NCBI GenBank assembly: GCA_913056395.1
Contig: CAJXMG010000011.1
Coordinates: 1 to 64,000, forward strand
Origin: an uncultured bacterium
GTDB taxonomy: Bacteria; Planctomycetota; UBA8108; UBA1146
Direction: 5' to 3'
Length of the DNA: 64,000 bases
The notes beneath the pieces are model-generated. The model had not been told where the DNA came from. It made no database searches and was given only the letters and a program-made list of their open reading frames with translations. Positions 52,124-60,128 of this stretch are shown here, piece by piece. How positions within the stretch are numbered: the stretch's first letter is position 1; the number at the start of each line of letters is the position of its first letter. The position numbers and the translations under genes were made by a program.

Positions 52124-53613
52124 TGAGTCTGAAAAACGTCATCGGTATCGTATTGACGCTGTTGATCCTTCTGATGATTTACTCAGGGTTTACGGCGTTC
52201 AGGGTCTCCAGGCAGATGATCACCCCTGCACCCGAGGGCGACTCATCACGACTTGGACCCGTCCAGGACTCTCCTCTTCCCTTCGGCGATCCCTACCACA
52301 ACTGCCAGGTTCGTTTGATGTTCAACGGAAAAGCGGACATGCGTGCCAGCAACCCGGTCATCACCCTGCTCGACAACAAAGGGGCTGACCTTTCGCGATT
52401 CAAAGCGCATGACCCGGCGAAACCGTGGTTCTTCGTCAGGGTACCCGAGGGAAATCAGGGCCTTGTCCGTGTGGAAGCCGAAGATGCTTACCCCATCCAG
52501 ACACTGATCGAAAAGAATGTACTCGTTTCGTTTTATGAAGCCGCCACCTTTTCAGGAACCATCCTGGGGCACGTGTTTGTGCTTCAGGGAGAAAAACTGC
52601 CGGATCCAACACCCCTGCCAAATGCCCGGTTGTTGATCGAAACAACCAAAGGCTGGCAATCAGAGGTAACCACCGATGGAACAGGAAAGTTTGAAGCCCT
52701 CATTCCCCCGGGTCCCTTTTTCGTAACCGTCCGTTCAGACAGTCACGCCGATGCCTTTTTCGACAACCTCACCGCCGTCGCAGGAGAGACCATCGATCGC
52801 CAGATCATTCTGCCGGCAGGGTGTGAATTGGAAGGATTTGCCATCGGAAACAATGTCACCCTCGAAGGAGCCAAGGCATCTCTCGTCTCGAGTATGGAAG
52901 ACGATGCGGATGCGATTGCCGGCGAGCGCGGGAAGTTCAAGATCACCGGGCTGACCTCCGGAATGGCGACGCTGTACCTGCAACACCCCGGTTACCAGGA
53001 GGAATCCTTCACCCTTCTGGTGCCCAAGGACAAGATCGGCATCCGCAAGCCGTTCCCTCTCAAACCCTCAGAAAACTTCACTCTTTCCGTCAATCTCGGC
53101 AACAGTTCAAATCTCCCGGATGCCCGGGTTCGCGTAACCCGTGGGGGGAAAGTGATCTTCGAAGGACCCACTGCTGAGTTCAACGAGATGAATATCCTCG
53201 CCTCAGGTCAAACCTATACCTTCCTTGCCAGCTGGAATCCCGATCCGGAGGAGGAACAGGCCATCCTCTACTCGATTCCCAAAACCTGGGCGATGCCAGA
53301 GAGTGGAGGAGGAGAACTCACTCTGCAAATCGAGGACTGCGTTTACGCAAGAGGGTTGGTTCTGACCGCCGGTAGTGGAGTGACCTTTGGCGGAGCCTTT
53401 GTCAAAATCAGGCTTGCTGATGCCCAGTTCGCAAATGCACTTGAGGAGATCACCGTTTGGTGTGACACCCGCGGCCGCTTTGAATCCCCGCCGCTACCCC
53501 AGGGGAGTTACACTGTGGTTGCCCACCATCCCTTCCACGGAATGGTCGGGAAAAACGTACGCCTGAATCAGGCGGGCAATGCAGACTTGGGAGTCTTCAC
53601 TCTTCCTGAATAA
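52123..53613 (+). CDS. Membrane-anchored protein with carboxypeptidase-regulatory-like (Ig-like) domains
   Basis: A 496-residue protein anchored by an N-terminal helix (residues 6-26). The rest is beta-rich, with at least three carboxypeptidase regulatory-like units (e.g. ARLLIETTKGWQSEVTTDGTGKFEALIPPGPFFVTVRS; GKFKITGLTSGMATLYLQHPGY; DTRGRFESPPLPQGSYTVVAHHPFH). These units act as structural or binding modules. ATG 52123 overlaps the SPOR gene stop by one base, so the two are coupled and may form a complex. Confidence 0.8.
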   Translation: MSLKNVIGIVLTLLILLMIYSGFTAFRVSRQMITPAPEGDSSRLGPVQDSPLPFGDPYHNCQVRLMFNGKADMRASNPVITLLDNKGADLSRFKAHDPAKPWFFVRVPEGNQGLVRVEAEDAYPIQTLIEKNVLVSFYEAATFSGTILGHVFVLQGEKLPDPTPLPNARLLIETTKGWQSEVTTDGTGKFEALIPPGPFFVTVRSDSHADAFFDNLTAVAGETIDRQIILPAGCELEGFAIGNNVTLEGAKASLVSSMEDDADAIAGERGKFKITGLTSGMATLYLQHPGYQEESFTLLVPKDKIGIRKPFPLKPSENFTLSVNLGNSSNLPDARVRVTRGGKVIFEGPTAEFNEMNILASGQTYTFLASWNPDPEEEQAILYSIPKTWAMPESGGGELTLQIEDCVYARGLVLTAGSGVTFGGAFVKIRLADAQFANALEEITVWCDTRGRFESPPLPQGSYTVVAHHPFHGMVGKNVRLNQAGNADLGVFTLPE

Positions 53614-54373
53614 GCAGCCAGTCAGCCGCAAAGAGGTTGTACTCTTCGGGGTCCTGATCGTTTCTTTGTGAAACAAAGAGCAACCTGCGACCATCCGAAG
53701 AAAAGGAAGGGTCTCCATCAAAGCCATCGGTCGTGGTGATTTTTTCATTGAGACCTGAGGCGATGGTGTACACATACAAATCGTATTGCCCCTCGGAGAA
53801 CTCTCCGCAGTACACCACGTAAAGACCATCAGGGGTCAGGGTTGGCCTTCCTGCGATCTGTCCTTCTTTGCTGATGACCTTGGGTTCGCCGTCACCGATT
53901 CTCAAGACCACCTCTGTTGATACCCCGGCAGCCGGCGGAAAGTTGTCAGCATAAGCTTTTCCGGAAGCGTCCCCCTTGAGCGCCGTGAAACAGGAAAGAT
54001 CTCCAGCAGCGGATGGAGTGGCAATCAAGGGCTGGGGAAGATCTTCAGCCACGCTTTTCAGACCCGAAGCATCCGTAAACATGTGGTAAACGCGCGCTTC
54101 CTTGTGGGGAGGTCTCTGGCTGCTGAAGGCAACGACACGATCATTGTCTGTGAAAACAGGGCGTCGATTGACACCGCCATCGGTCAATTGCACCAGGGTA
54201 TCGAAATGATTTTCGCCGGGTGAGTTGTCAACAATCCGTGGCAGGGGATCGAGGAGTGCTTCGGAACGAGTGGCGGGTCTGCTGGAGATCTGCCCGGAGG
54301 GCTCCCCCGTACAACCTGCCAACGCCAACAAACCAACCAGAGGGAAGATTGAAAAGTGAAGCAACCGGGTCAT
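53597..54373 (-). CDS. TolB/PD40-type beta-propeller lipoprotein
   Basis: A 258-residue lipoprotein (LLALAGC, Cys21) with PD40-type blades: VNRRPVFTDNDRVVAFSSQR, AGRPTLTPDGLYVVYCGEF and DGDPSFSSDGRRLLFVSQRN. Fewer blades than TolB, so a small or partial propeller. ATG 54373 is chosen because it gives a clear lipoprotein signal. The 3' end overlaps the convergent gene by 17 nt. Confidence 0.75.
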   Translation of the reverse strand: MTRLLHFSIFPLVGLLALAGCTGEPSGQISSRPATRSEALLDPLPRIVDNSPGENHFDTLVQLTDGGVNRRPVFTDNDRVVAFSSQRPPHKEARVYHMFTDASGLKSVAEDLPQPLIATPSAAGDLSCFTALKGDASGKAYADNFPPAAGVSTEVVLRIGDGEPKVISKEGQIAGRPTLTPDGLYVVYCGEFSEGQYDLYVYTIASGLNEKITTTDGFDGDPSFSSDGRRLLFVSQRNDQDPEEYNLFAADWLLIQEE

Positions 54374-54446
54374 CTGCGTTGGCCTTTCCAGTGTCATGCC
54401 GTAGATTAATCGAAGACGACTCGGCAGGCATCCCGAAAGGATTCCG

Positions 54447-54857
54447 ATGTACGGTGAAGATCTGACCTTCCAGACCCCTGGCAAAGGACTCCATGAGATC
54501 ACCCAACCGTTGGCAGAAGCGATCCGCAGGGCCGATGTCGAAACCGGGCTTTGCCATGTTTTTCTGAGGCATACCAGTGCCAGCCTCGTCATCACAGAAA
54601 ACGCCGACCCCTCCGCACGCCGGGATCTGCTCAGCTGGTTCGACCGTCTCGCTCCGGAAAACGACCCTGACTACACACACACTTCCGAAGGCCCCGATGA
54701 CATGCCATCCCATTTGAAGGCCGCTGTCACCCGCACTTCGGAAACACTGCCCGTCAAGGATGGCCGACTCAACCTCGGCACCTGGCAGGGAGTCTTTATC
54801 TTTGAACACCGAACCCGTCCCCATGAACGCACCATCAGCGTGCGTGTCTGGGACTGA
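54447..54857 (+). CDS. YjbQ/UPF0047 family protein
   Basis: A 136-residue single-domain protein with the family signature GLCHVFLRHTSASLVITENADPSARRDL and LGTWQGVFIFEHRTRPHERTISVRVW. Members show weak thiamine-phosphate synthase activity in E. coli and bind metal through the conserved His residues; the true role is unclear. Next gene starts 10 nt downstream with its own AAGGAG, implying co-transcription. Confidence 0.9.
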   Translation: MYGEDLTFQTPGKGLHEITQPLAEAIRRADVETGLCHVFLRHTSASLVITENADPSARRDLLSWFDRLAPENDPDYTHTSEGPDDMPSHLKAAVTRTSETLPVKDGRLNLGTWQGVFIFEHRTRPHERTISVRVWD

Positions 54858-54867
54858 AGGAGATCAC

Positions 54868-55263
54868 ATGGAAGGCCCCAAAATTCTCGTCGCCTGCGTC
54901 GACAACACCTTGCGCAACGGCTGCTTTGACACGGCAGGCTCGATGGGACTGAGAGCGGATGCGGTTGGAAACCAGAAGGGCCTCACCAAGAGACTCTCCA
55001 AGGACTCTTACGACCTCGTTATTCTCCAGGGGGACCTCAATGCAGACCCCCTCGGCGAAGCGAAGACCCTGGAACTTCAGGAGGGTGCCGATCTCTCTGA
55101 CATCGGCGATCGTATCAAGGCGCTGATCGAAGTGCCGGAGTTTGACCCCGAGTCAGTGGAAGACCTGCCACCCGCTTCACCGCTGCCGTGGAAAAAGGAC
55201 CAACCCGCCAAGCGCAAGGCCAAGCCGAGGGATGAGCACTCGGGGGGATCCGGTTCTTCCTGA
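54868..55263 (+). CDS. Truncated, receiver-like protein with charged tail, 131 residues
   Basis: AAGGAG lies 5 nt before ATG 54868, supporting the start. Residues 4-57 look like the first half of a response-regulator receiver (KILVACVDNTLR, then DLVILQGDLN), but the phospho-acceptor Asp is replaced by Gln and the second half is missing. The C-terminal third is a charged, Lys/Asp/Ser-rich tail. It may bind a partner without phosphorylation. The fold assignment is tentative. Confidence 0.55.
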   Translation: MEGPKILVACVDNTLRNGCFDTAGSMGLRADAVGNQKGLTKRLSKDSYDLVILQGDLNADPLGEAKTLELQEGADLSDIGDRIKALIEVPEFDPESVEDLPPASPLPWKKDQPAKRKAKPRDEHSGGSGSS

Positions 55264-55275
55264 ACCAGCCTTATC

Positions 55276-55959
55276 CTAGAGCTTTGAGAGCCAGTCAGGA
55301 ATACGCACAACCATCAACTCTTCGGCGCTCTTCAGCTCTGCGGCAATATTGCTGAACTGATCGATGGGCATCGGCTGACGCCAGTTGGCGTTGTCCTCGA
55401 CAAAAAGCATCTTGGGATTCTTGAGCCACTCCTCCACCCGCAGCAGATGCATCGCCTCGCCATTCTTCTGCGCAGGCAACTGCAACCTCAAACCGGATGC
55501 ACGCACCGGACGCGCGAGGGGAGCGCAGGATTCTGAGTCCAGTTGAAGAACCTTTTCAGCCAACCAATCCGCCGCCACCCCATCTCCGGGCACGCGGATC
55601 AGGGTTCGATGGTTTCGGGTGCGCGCAATGATCACCGGAAACTGAACCCTTTTGGAAAGGGAGCGAACCACCTCTTCCATTCGGCGCGCCAGCAACTCTG
55701 ATCCGATCCCCGCACCCTCCTCCTGAAAGGTAATGCGATCACGGGCAAAGGTGACCCTCGAAGCCCCCTTCTCGGGAGTGGCTGCGGTCTCGAGGCGTGC
55801 GCCGTCGCCGACGCGCATGAAGTTTTCATATCCACAGGGACCCGAAACCTCCATGTACACCTCTTTGAAAGCCTCCAGGCCAACCTGCATCGGCAGATGG
55901 ATCAGGTCAACAGAGACGCCAAGGGTGCTGGGGTCGAGGCCGCCAAGGGGATCACTCAT
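55276..55959 (-). CDS. Orphan third protein of the XPB operon, 227 residues
   Basis: Unrecognised family. Soluble, with a beta-rich N-terminal half (GVSVDLIHLPMQVGLEAFKEVYMEVSG, SRVTFARDRITFQEEGAG), a helix (SELLARRMEEVVRSLSKR) and a C-terminal half with RASGLRLQLPAQKNGEAMHLLRVEEWL. It overlaps the Helicase_C_3 gene by 4 nt (ATGA), so it is made together with that protein and the XPB helicase, which suggests a shared complex. No catalytic residues are evident. Confidence 0.65.
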   Translation of the reverse strand: MSDPLGGLDPSTLGVSVDLIHLPMQVGLEAFKEVYMEVSGPCGYENFMRVGDGARLETAATPEKGASRVTFARDRITFQEEGAGIGSELLARRMEEVVRSLSKRVQFPVIIARTRNHRTLIRVPGDGVAADWLAEKVLQLDSESCAPLARPVRASGLRLQLPAQKNGEAMHLLRVEEWLKNPKMLFVEDNANWRQPMPIDQFSNIAAELKSAEELMVVRIPDWLSKL

Positions 55960-57977
55960 GCTTCTACCGAATCTCCTTCTGAGTCGATGGTGATACGGTC
56001 ATCGAGTCGAACCAGCCAACCCTCTTCGCGCAATCTTTCGATGAAAGGAGGGGCCTCCGCTTCGATGGCTCCCATCCTTTGACCGGGAATGAACAGTTCA
56101 CGCCGACCGATTTCGACGTACTTGATCTTTTCCTCATCGAGAATTTCTGTCAGTTGCTTATACCGATCGGGTTTGAGACCGGTGAGGTGGATCGCCGGTG
56201 AGACCTGGATCCAATCCATGTCCCGACCCCAATCGCGGATCGCCACGCAGACGGTTTCCGGCAGTGGGTGGGCGCTGGCCCCTTCAAGAATGCTGCGGAT
56301 CGAATCCACTTGCAGTCCCGATCGAACCCCTGAACGCATCGACTCGGGGGTCGCACGGTAACGGCGAACCCTCTCAGCGGAGATCCGTTCCGAGAAACGG
56401 GCCAACTGCAATTCCAGAGCCATGCCTTCCAATCCCTCGGTAATCAGCATGATCTCGAAATCAGGATTGACGAGGATGCGGCACTCGGAAGGATCAATCT
56501 CCTGACCGAGCAGCGATTTTCCCAAATCCGTCATCAGGAGGCTCGACAGAGAGCCGTCGACCACACCAACTTCACACATGCCCAGGCAGAGCATGCGATT
56601 GATGATCCAGAATGCGAGATCGGTTCCAAGTCGGTGCACCGGGCACTGCAAACGATCGCGGGAGAAATCCTCTTCCCGGCGCTGGCGCAGTTGCTGGGCC
56701 ACCTCACGCTCCTCGAGCTCCAACAGGTAGGTGCTGACACTGTGGTCGATCACTGCATCCAGAGAGATCCAGCCATCACTTCCATGGTTGCGCAGGGTCT
56801 CGAGAAGAATCGATCGCAAGCCTTCCTGGTGGAAGGACCAGCGTGCGCCGGCACTCTCTTCCAGGAATCTCTGCAAAACGATTTCGGTTTTGCGACGGAA
56901 ATCCAGATTCCGCCATGAATCGAGACGCGAATCACTGACCCGCAATTCACCCGCGAAATTCTCCACGAGCCCCAGACGCATCGCCACTCTGAGGACACGG
57001 GTCACCGTGTCGCCTTCGAGGTAGTCCGTCATCCGCTCCATGGCAAAGGTGCGCCTCAGCTGCTCCGCCAAACGCTTGGGGAAACTGCCCGCACGGGTGA
57101 GGCGAATCGGCTCCTGCTCGATGTGCAGGGTCAATCTCTCGATGTCGATCAACAGGTCGACACCGGATTCCAGGATCTGATCCGGGTGACGCTCCTGGGG
57201 CATCTGCTCCAGTGCGCGGCTTTGCATCCACTCCTGAAAGATCACGAGGGAAGTGTCGGGCAGGGTGATGCCGTAATCCTGCAATCTTCCATCGCCGATG
57301 GTGCCGATTCCCTTCTCTTCGAGAATCTGCCTCCAACCCTCTTCATCGATCTCTTCGCCACCCTCAGTCTCGAGGTAGTCGACTATTTCATCGGAATCGA
57401 GATTGAGCACCCCACGCTGACCCAGTGCACGCCGACACAGTTCGGCAAGGAGGGGGTCTTCGATGCTCTCTACCCGCTCATCCACTCCCGCTTCTGATTT
57501 GGATGGGGAAGCCTCCAGCATGCGGAAGCTGACAGAGTCTGCAGCTGAAGCGGACTGCCCACCCACATTGAGGGCTCGAGCAAGATGGTTTGCCAACTCA
57601 TCAGGAATCTCGAGGAACTCACTGCCCCTGGATTGATCCTTCCGTTGGCGGGTGACAAACCCGCGCTCGGTCAGTTGGCGTACCGTGGATTCTACCTCAA
57701 TCCTCGAAGCGCCACTCTGTGCCAAGCCTTCCTGGATCTCGTTGATCTGGGCCTTTGGCTCGGGGCGCGAAAGAACATCCTGAATCAGACGCTTTTGAGT
57801 TTGGCTGAGGCGAGCCACTTTCTCGGGAACGCCTTCGCCTGAAACGAAGACCTTCTCCACCCGGTAGCGCAGTTCTTCCACCTTCGAATTGGCGGACTCT
57901 CCGGGAAGCCAGAACTGGTGAATGGTTTGCAGTTCCGCTTTTTTCAATCCTCGAAGGAACTTTGCGACGGCACTCAA
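55956..57977 (-). CDS. Helicase-associated protein, XPB/Ssl2 N-terminal-like (Helicase_C_3)
   Basis: A 673-residue protein without Walker motifs. The N-terminal half has winged-helix-like parts (LSQTQKRLIQDVLSRPEPKAQINEIQEGLAQSGASRIEVESTVRQLTERGFV). The block SECRILVNPDFEIMLITEGL is the Helicase_C_3 (XPB N-terminal-like) signature. In Mycobacterium tuberculosis a protein of this type (Rv0862c) lies next to the XPB helicase (Rv0861c), and the same pairing occurs here with a 4-nt overlap. It probably guides or regulates the helicase. Confidence 0.75.
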   Translation of the reverse strand: MSAVAKFLRGLKKAELQTIHQFWLPGESANSKVEELRYRVEKVFVSGEGVPEKVARLSQTQKRLIQDVLSRPEPKAQINEIQEGLAQSGASRIEVESTVRQLTERGFVTRQRKDQSRGSEFLEIPDELANHLARALNVGGQSASAADSVSFRMLEASPSKSEAGVDERVESIEDPLLAELCRRALGQRGVLNLDSDEIVDYLETEGGEEIDEEGWRQILEEKGIGTIGDGRLQDYGITLPDTSLVIFQEWMQSRALEQMPQERHPDQILESGVDLLIDIERLTLHIEQEPIRLTRAGSFPKRLAEQLRRTFAMERMTDYLEGDTVTRVLRVAMRLGLVENFAGELRVSDSRLDSWRNLDFRRKTEIVLQRFLEESAGARWSFHQEGLRSILLETLRNHGSDGWISLDAVIDHSVSTYLLELEEREVAQQLRQRREEDFSRDRLQCPVHRLGTDLAFWIINRMLCLGMCEVGVVDGSLSSLLMTDLGKSLLGQEIDPSECRILVNPDFEIMLITEGLEGMALELQLARFSERISAERVRRYRATPESMRSGVRSGLQVDSIRSILEGASAHPLPETVCVAIRDWGRDMDWIQVSPAIHLTGLKPDRYKQLTEILDEEKIKYVEIGRRELFIPGQRMGAIEAEAPPFIERLREEGWLVRLDDRITIDSEGDSVEA

Positions 57978-59653
57978 CTCAGCACCTCCTCTTGTTCTTC
58001 GATTTCGTATTGGTAGCCCTGCTCCATCAGAAATCTCTGACGACGGTGGGCAAAGTCCTGATCACGACTGTCGCGGGTCACCAAAGAGTAGAAGGTGGCT
58101 TCACGACCATCTGATTTGGGCCTCAACACTCGTCCCAGACGCTGTGCCTCCTCTTGACGGGAGCCGTAGGTACCCGAGATCTGAACCGCCACGGAGGCAT
58201 CCGGCAGATCGACGGCGAAGTTGCCCACCTTACTGACGATCAGCACGGGCACCTCGCCATTGCGGAAGGCTGCGTAGAGCCTTTCCCGTTCATCCTGGGG
58301 AGTATGCCCCGTGATCAGTGGAGCTCCGATGGATCGGGAGACATCGCGAAGTTGTTTCAGATACTGGCCGATGACCAGAATCCGCTCGCCATCGTGGCGC
58401 TCAAGGATCTTGTGCAATCGCTGCAGTTTCATCGGGTTCTCCGATGAGATGCGGAAGCGATGGCGCCGATCTGCATTGAGGTAAGCATCCCGCTCTTCCT
58501 GTGGCAGGTCGAGTCGCACTTCGACGCAGCGCACTTTGGCGATAAACCCTTCACGCTCAAGATCTCGCCACGGCATGTCGTAGATACGGGGACCGATGAG
58601 GGTGAAGACCTCATCCTCGCGTCCGTCCTCGCGCACGAGGGTTGCCGTCAGGCCAAGGCGACGACGCGCCTGAATCTCCGCCGTGAAACGGAAAACCGGA
58701 GCGGGCAACATGTGCACTTCGTCGTAGATGATGAGTCCCCAGTCATGATCGGCGAAGAGATCAAGATGCGTAAAGTCTTCGGTTTTAGATTTGCGGTGAG
58801 CGGTGATCTGATAGGTCGCCACGGTGATGGGGGCGATATCCTTGCAAGCCCCCGAGTACTCGGCGACCTGGGATTCATCCAGATTAGTCCAGCGAATGAT
58901 CTCCTTACGCCACTGCCTCACACTGGTGATGTTCGGCGCAAGGATGAGGGTCTGGCACTTGAGCTTTTCGATGAGGCCGATACCCACCACGGTTTTGCCG
59001 GCGCCACAGGGCAGCACGACCACACCGGATCCTCCGCCACCCCCCTGATCAGAGAAGAACGCTTCCACCGATTCGTCCTGGTAGTTACGCAGAGCAAACT
59101 CTGAATCCTCCGGGAAATGAAGATCGATGGCGGCACCGGTACGGAAACCGGCCCGATCAGCGATCGGAAAACCGTTGCGGATCATCGCCACCTTGAGCGC
59201 ACCCCGATGACCGGGGTCGATCCGATAGGCGTGACCATCACAGGGATCCGTCAAAATCTCCGCCAGTGAGGGTCTATTTGCCAGTGTGGCGAGGTGGTCG
59301 TCATCATCCTGGGAAGGACGCAGGATCAACGTCTCACCATCCTCTGCCCTGACCAGTTCAAAGCGTCCAAAGCTTTCGAGAGCCTTGGCCACCATGTCGT
59401 GGAGAGCTTTGGGAACCGGATAGCGGGCGTTCTCCTCGAGCAAGCCGAGGATCTTCTCCTGGCTCCATCCCGATTGGGCCGCATTCCACAGCGAAATCGG
59501 GCTGATCCGATACTCGTGGAAGTACTCCGGACTCTTTTCGAGATGGGCAAAAGCGGCGAGCTCATGCCTCAATCTCTGTGCTGAGGGGTGGTGAACCTCC
59601 AACAGCAGGGTGCCATCGCTCTGAACGATGAGCGATTTTTCTTCGGTATTCAT
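57974..59653 (-). CDS. XPB/ERCC3-type DNA helicase
   Basis: A 559-residue SF2 helicase: N-terminal damage-recognition-like domain (LIVQSDGTLLLEVHHPSAQRLRHELAAFAHLEKSPEYFHEYRI), Walker A LPCGAGKT (214-221), DEVH (311-314), GLTAT (334-338), the XPB-specific RED motif (Arg341-Glu-Asp343) and the motif VI arginine finger QRLGRVLRP. It should unwind or remodel DNA 3' to 5'. ATG 59653 matches the usual N-terminus of bacterial XPB; the frame is open for 112 more codons upstream without support. First gene of a three-gene coupled operon. Confidence 0.9.
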   Translation of the reverse strand: MNTEEKSLIVQSDGTLLLEVHHPSAQRLRHELAAFAHLEKSPEYFHEYRISPISLWNAAQSGWSQEKILGLLEENARYPVPKALHDMVAKALESFGRFELVRAEDGETLILRPSQDDDDHLATLANRPSLAEILTDPCDGHAYRIDPGHRGALKVAMIRNGFPIADRAGFRTGAAIDLHFPEDSEFALRNYQDESVEAFFSDQGGGGGSGVVVLPCGAGKTVVGIGLIEKLKCQTLILAPNITSVRQWRKEIIRWTNLDESQVAEYSGACKDIAPITVATYQITAHRKSKTEDFTHLDLFADHDWGLIIYDEVHMLPAPVFRFTAEIQARRRLGLTATLVREDGREDEVFTLIGPRIYDMPWRDLEREGFIAKVRCVEVRLDLPQEERDAYLNADRRHRFRISSENPMKLQRLHKILERHDGERILVIGQYLKQLRDVSRSIGAPLITGHTPQDERERLYAAFRNGEVPVLIVSKVGNFAVDLPDASVAVQISGTYGSRQEEAQRLGRVLRPKSDGREATFYSLVTRDSRDQDFAHRRQRFLMEQGYQYEIEEQEEVLS

Positions 59654-60128
59654 AGTGCAACGACCCCGTCGCGCTTCACCCTCATGAGGGCCGGTATGGG
59701 TGCGCCGCACCTTGGCGACGAGCCCTTCCCTGCGCGGGCGAGATCTCACTCCTTGATGGAACTGTGCGGGGTGCCGGGACAGAAGTTGTTTCTGCAGCGA
59801 CCTCGCGTTTTCCTGAAATTGTCGAGTTCGGGAATTCCCCACCCCGAAACTCGTTCCCCCGACCAGAGCTACGGAGCAACCCTGCTCCACCCTGGACAAC
59901 ATATCTGTCGATACCGGTCTTCCCGATCCTCCTGATTCCCCCCTGATCGGTATCGATTTGCGCAGCTTGTAAAAGCCCGGGCGTTCCATACGTCAACGAA
60001 CGCCGCCTGTCTTCAGATCCTCAACAACCACTTTTGGTCGATGAAAACCTGAAGACAGGATTCTGATGATATGCCACGAAAGGTGGGCGGCATCTACCAC
60101 CCACTTGGCAGGACTTTGAGAAAAAATC
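59654..60128. other. Intergenic region between gyrA 3' end and XPB operon 5' end
   Basis: This 475-nt stretch contains no convincing gene; the open frames in it lack ribosome sites and family traits. It holds the XPB operon leader and, at 60006-60059, a large inverted repeat (CCTGTCTTCAG with CTGAAGACAGG, 32-nt loop that itself carries ACCA/TGGT). A minus-strand T-run near 60119-60125 follows gyrA without a clear hairpin. Confidence 0.5.
60006..60059. repeat. 11-bp inverted repeat downstream of gyrA
   Basis: CCTGTCTTCAG at 60006-60016 and CTGAAGACAGG at 60049-60059 are perfect complements, with a nested ACCA-CTTT-TGGT hairpin in the loop. It may be a 3' structure of the gyrA transcript or an unassigned RNA element. 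Confidence 0.6.

Noticed and set aside
59653-59989. N-terminal extension of the XPB helicase by 112 codons
   Set aside because: The extension is basic, without domain traits, and the usual bacterial XPB N-terminus aligns with the ATG at 59653.
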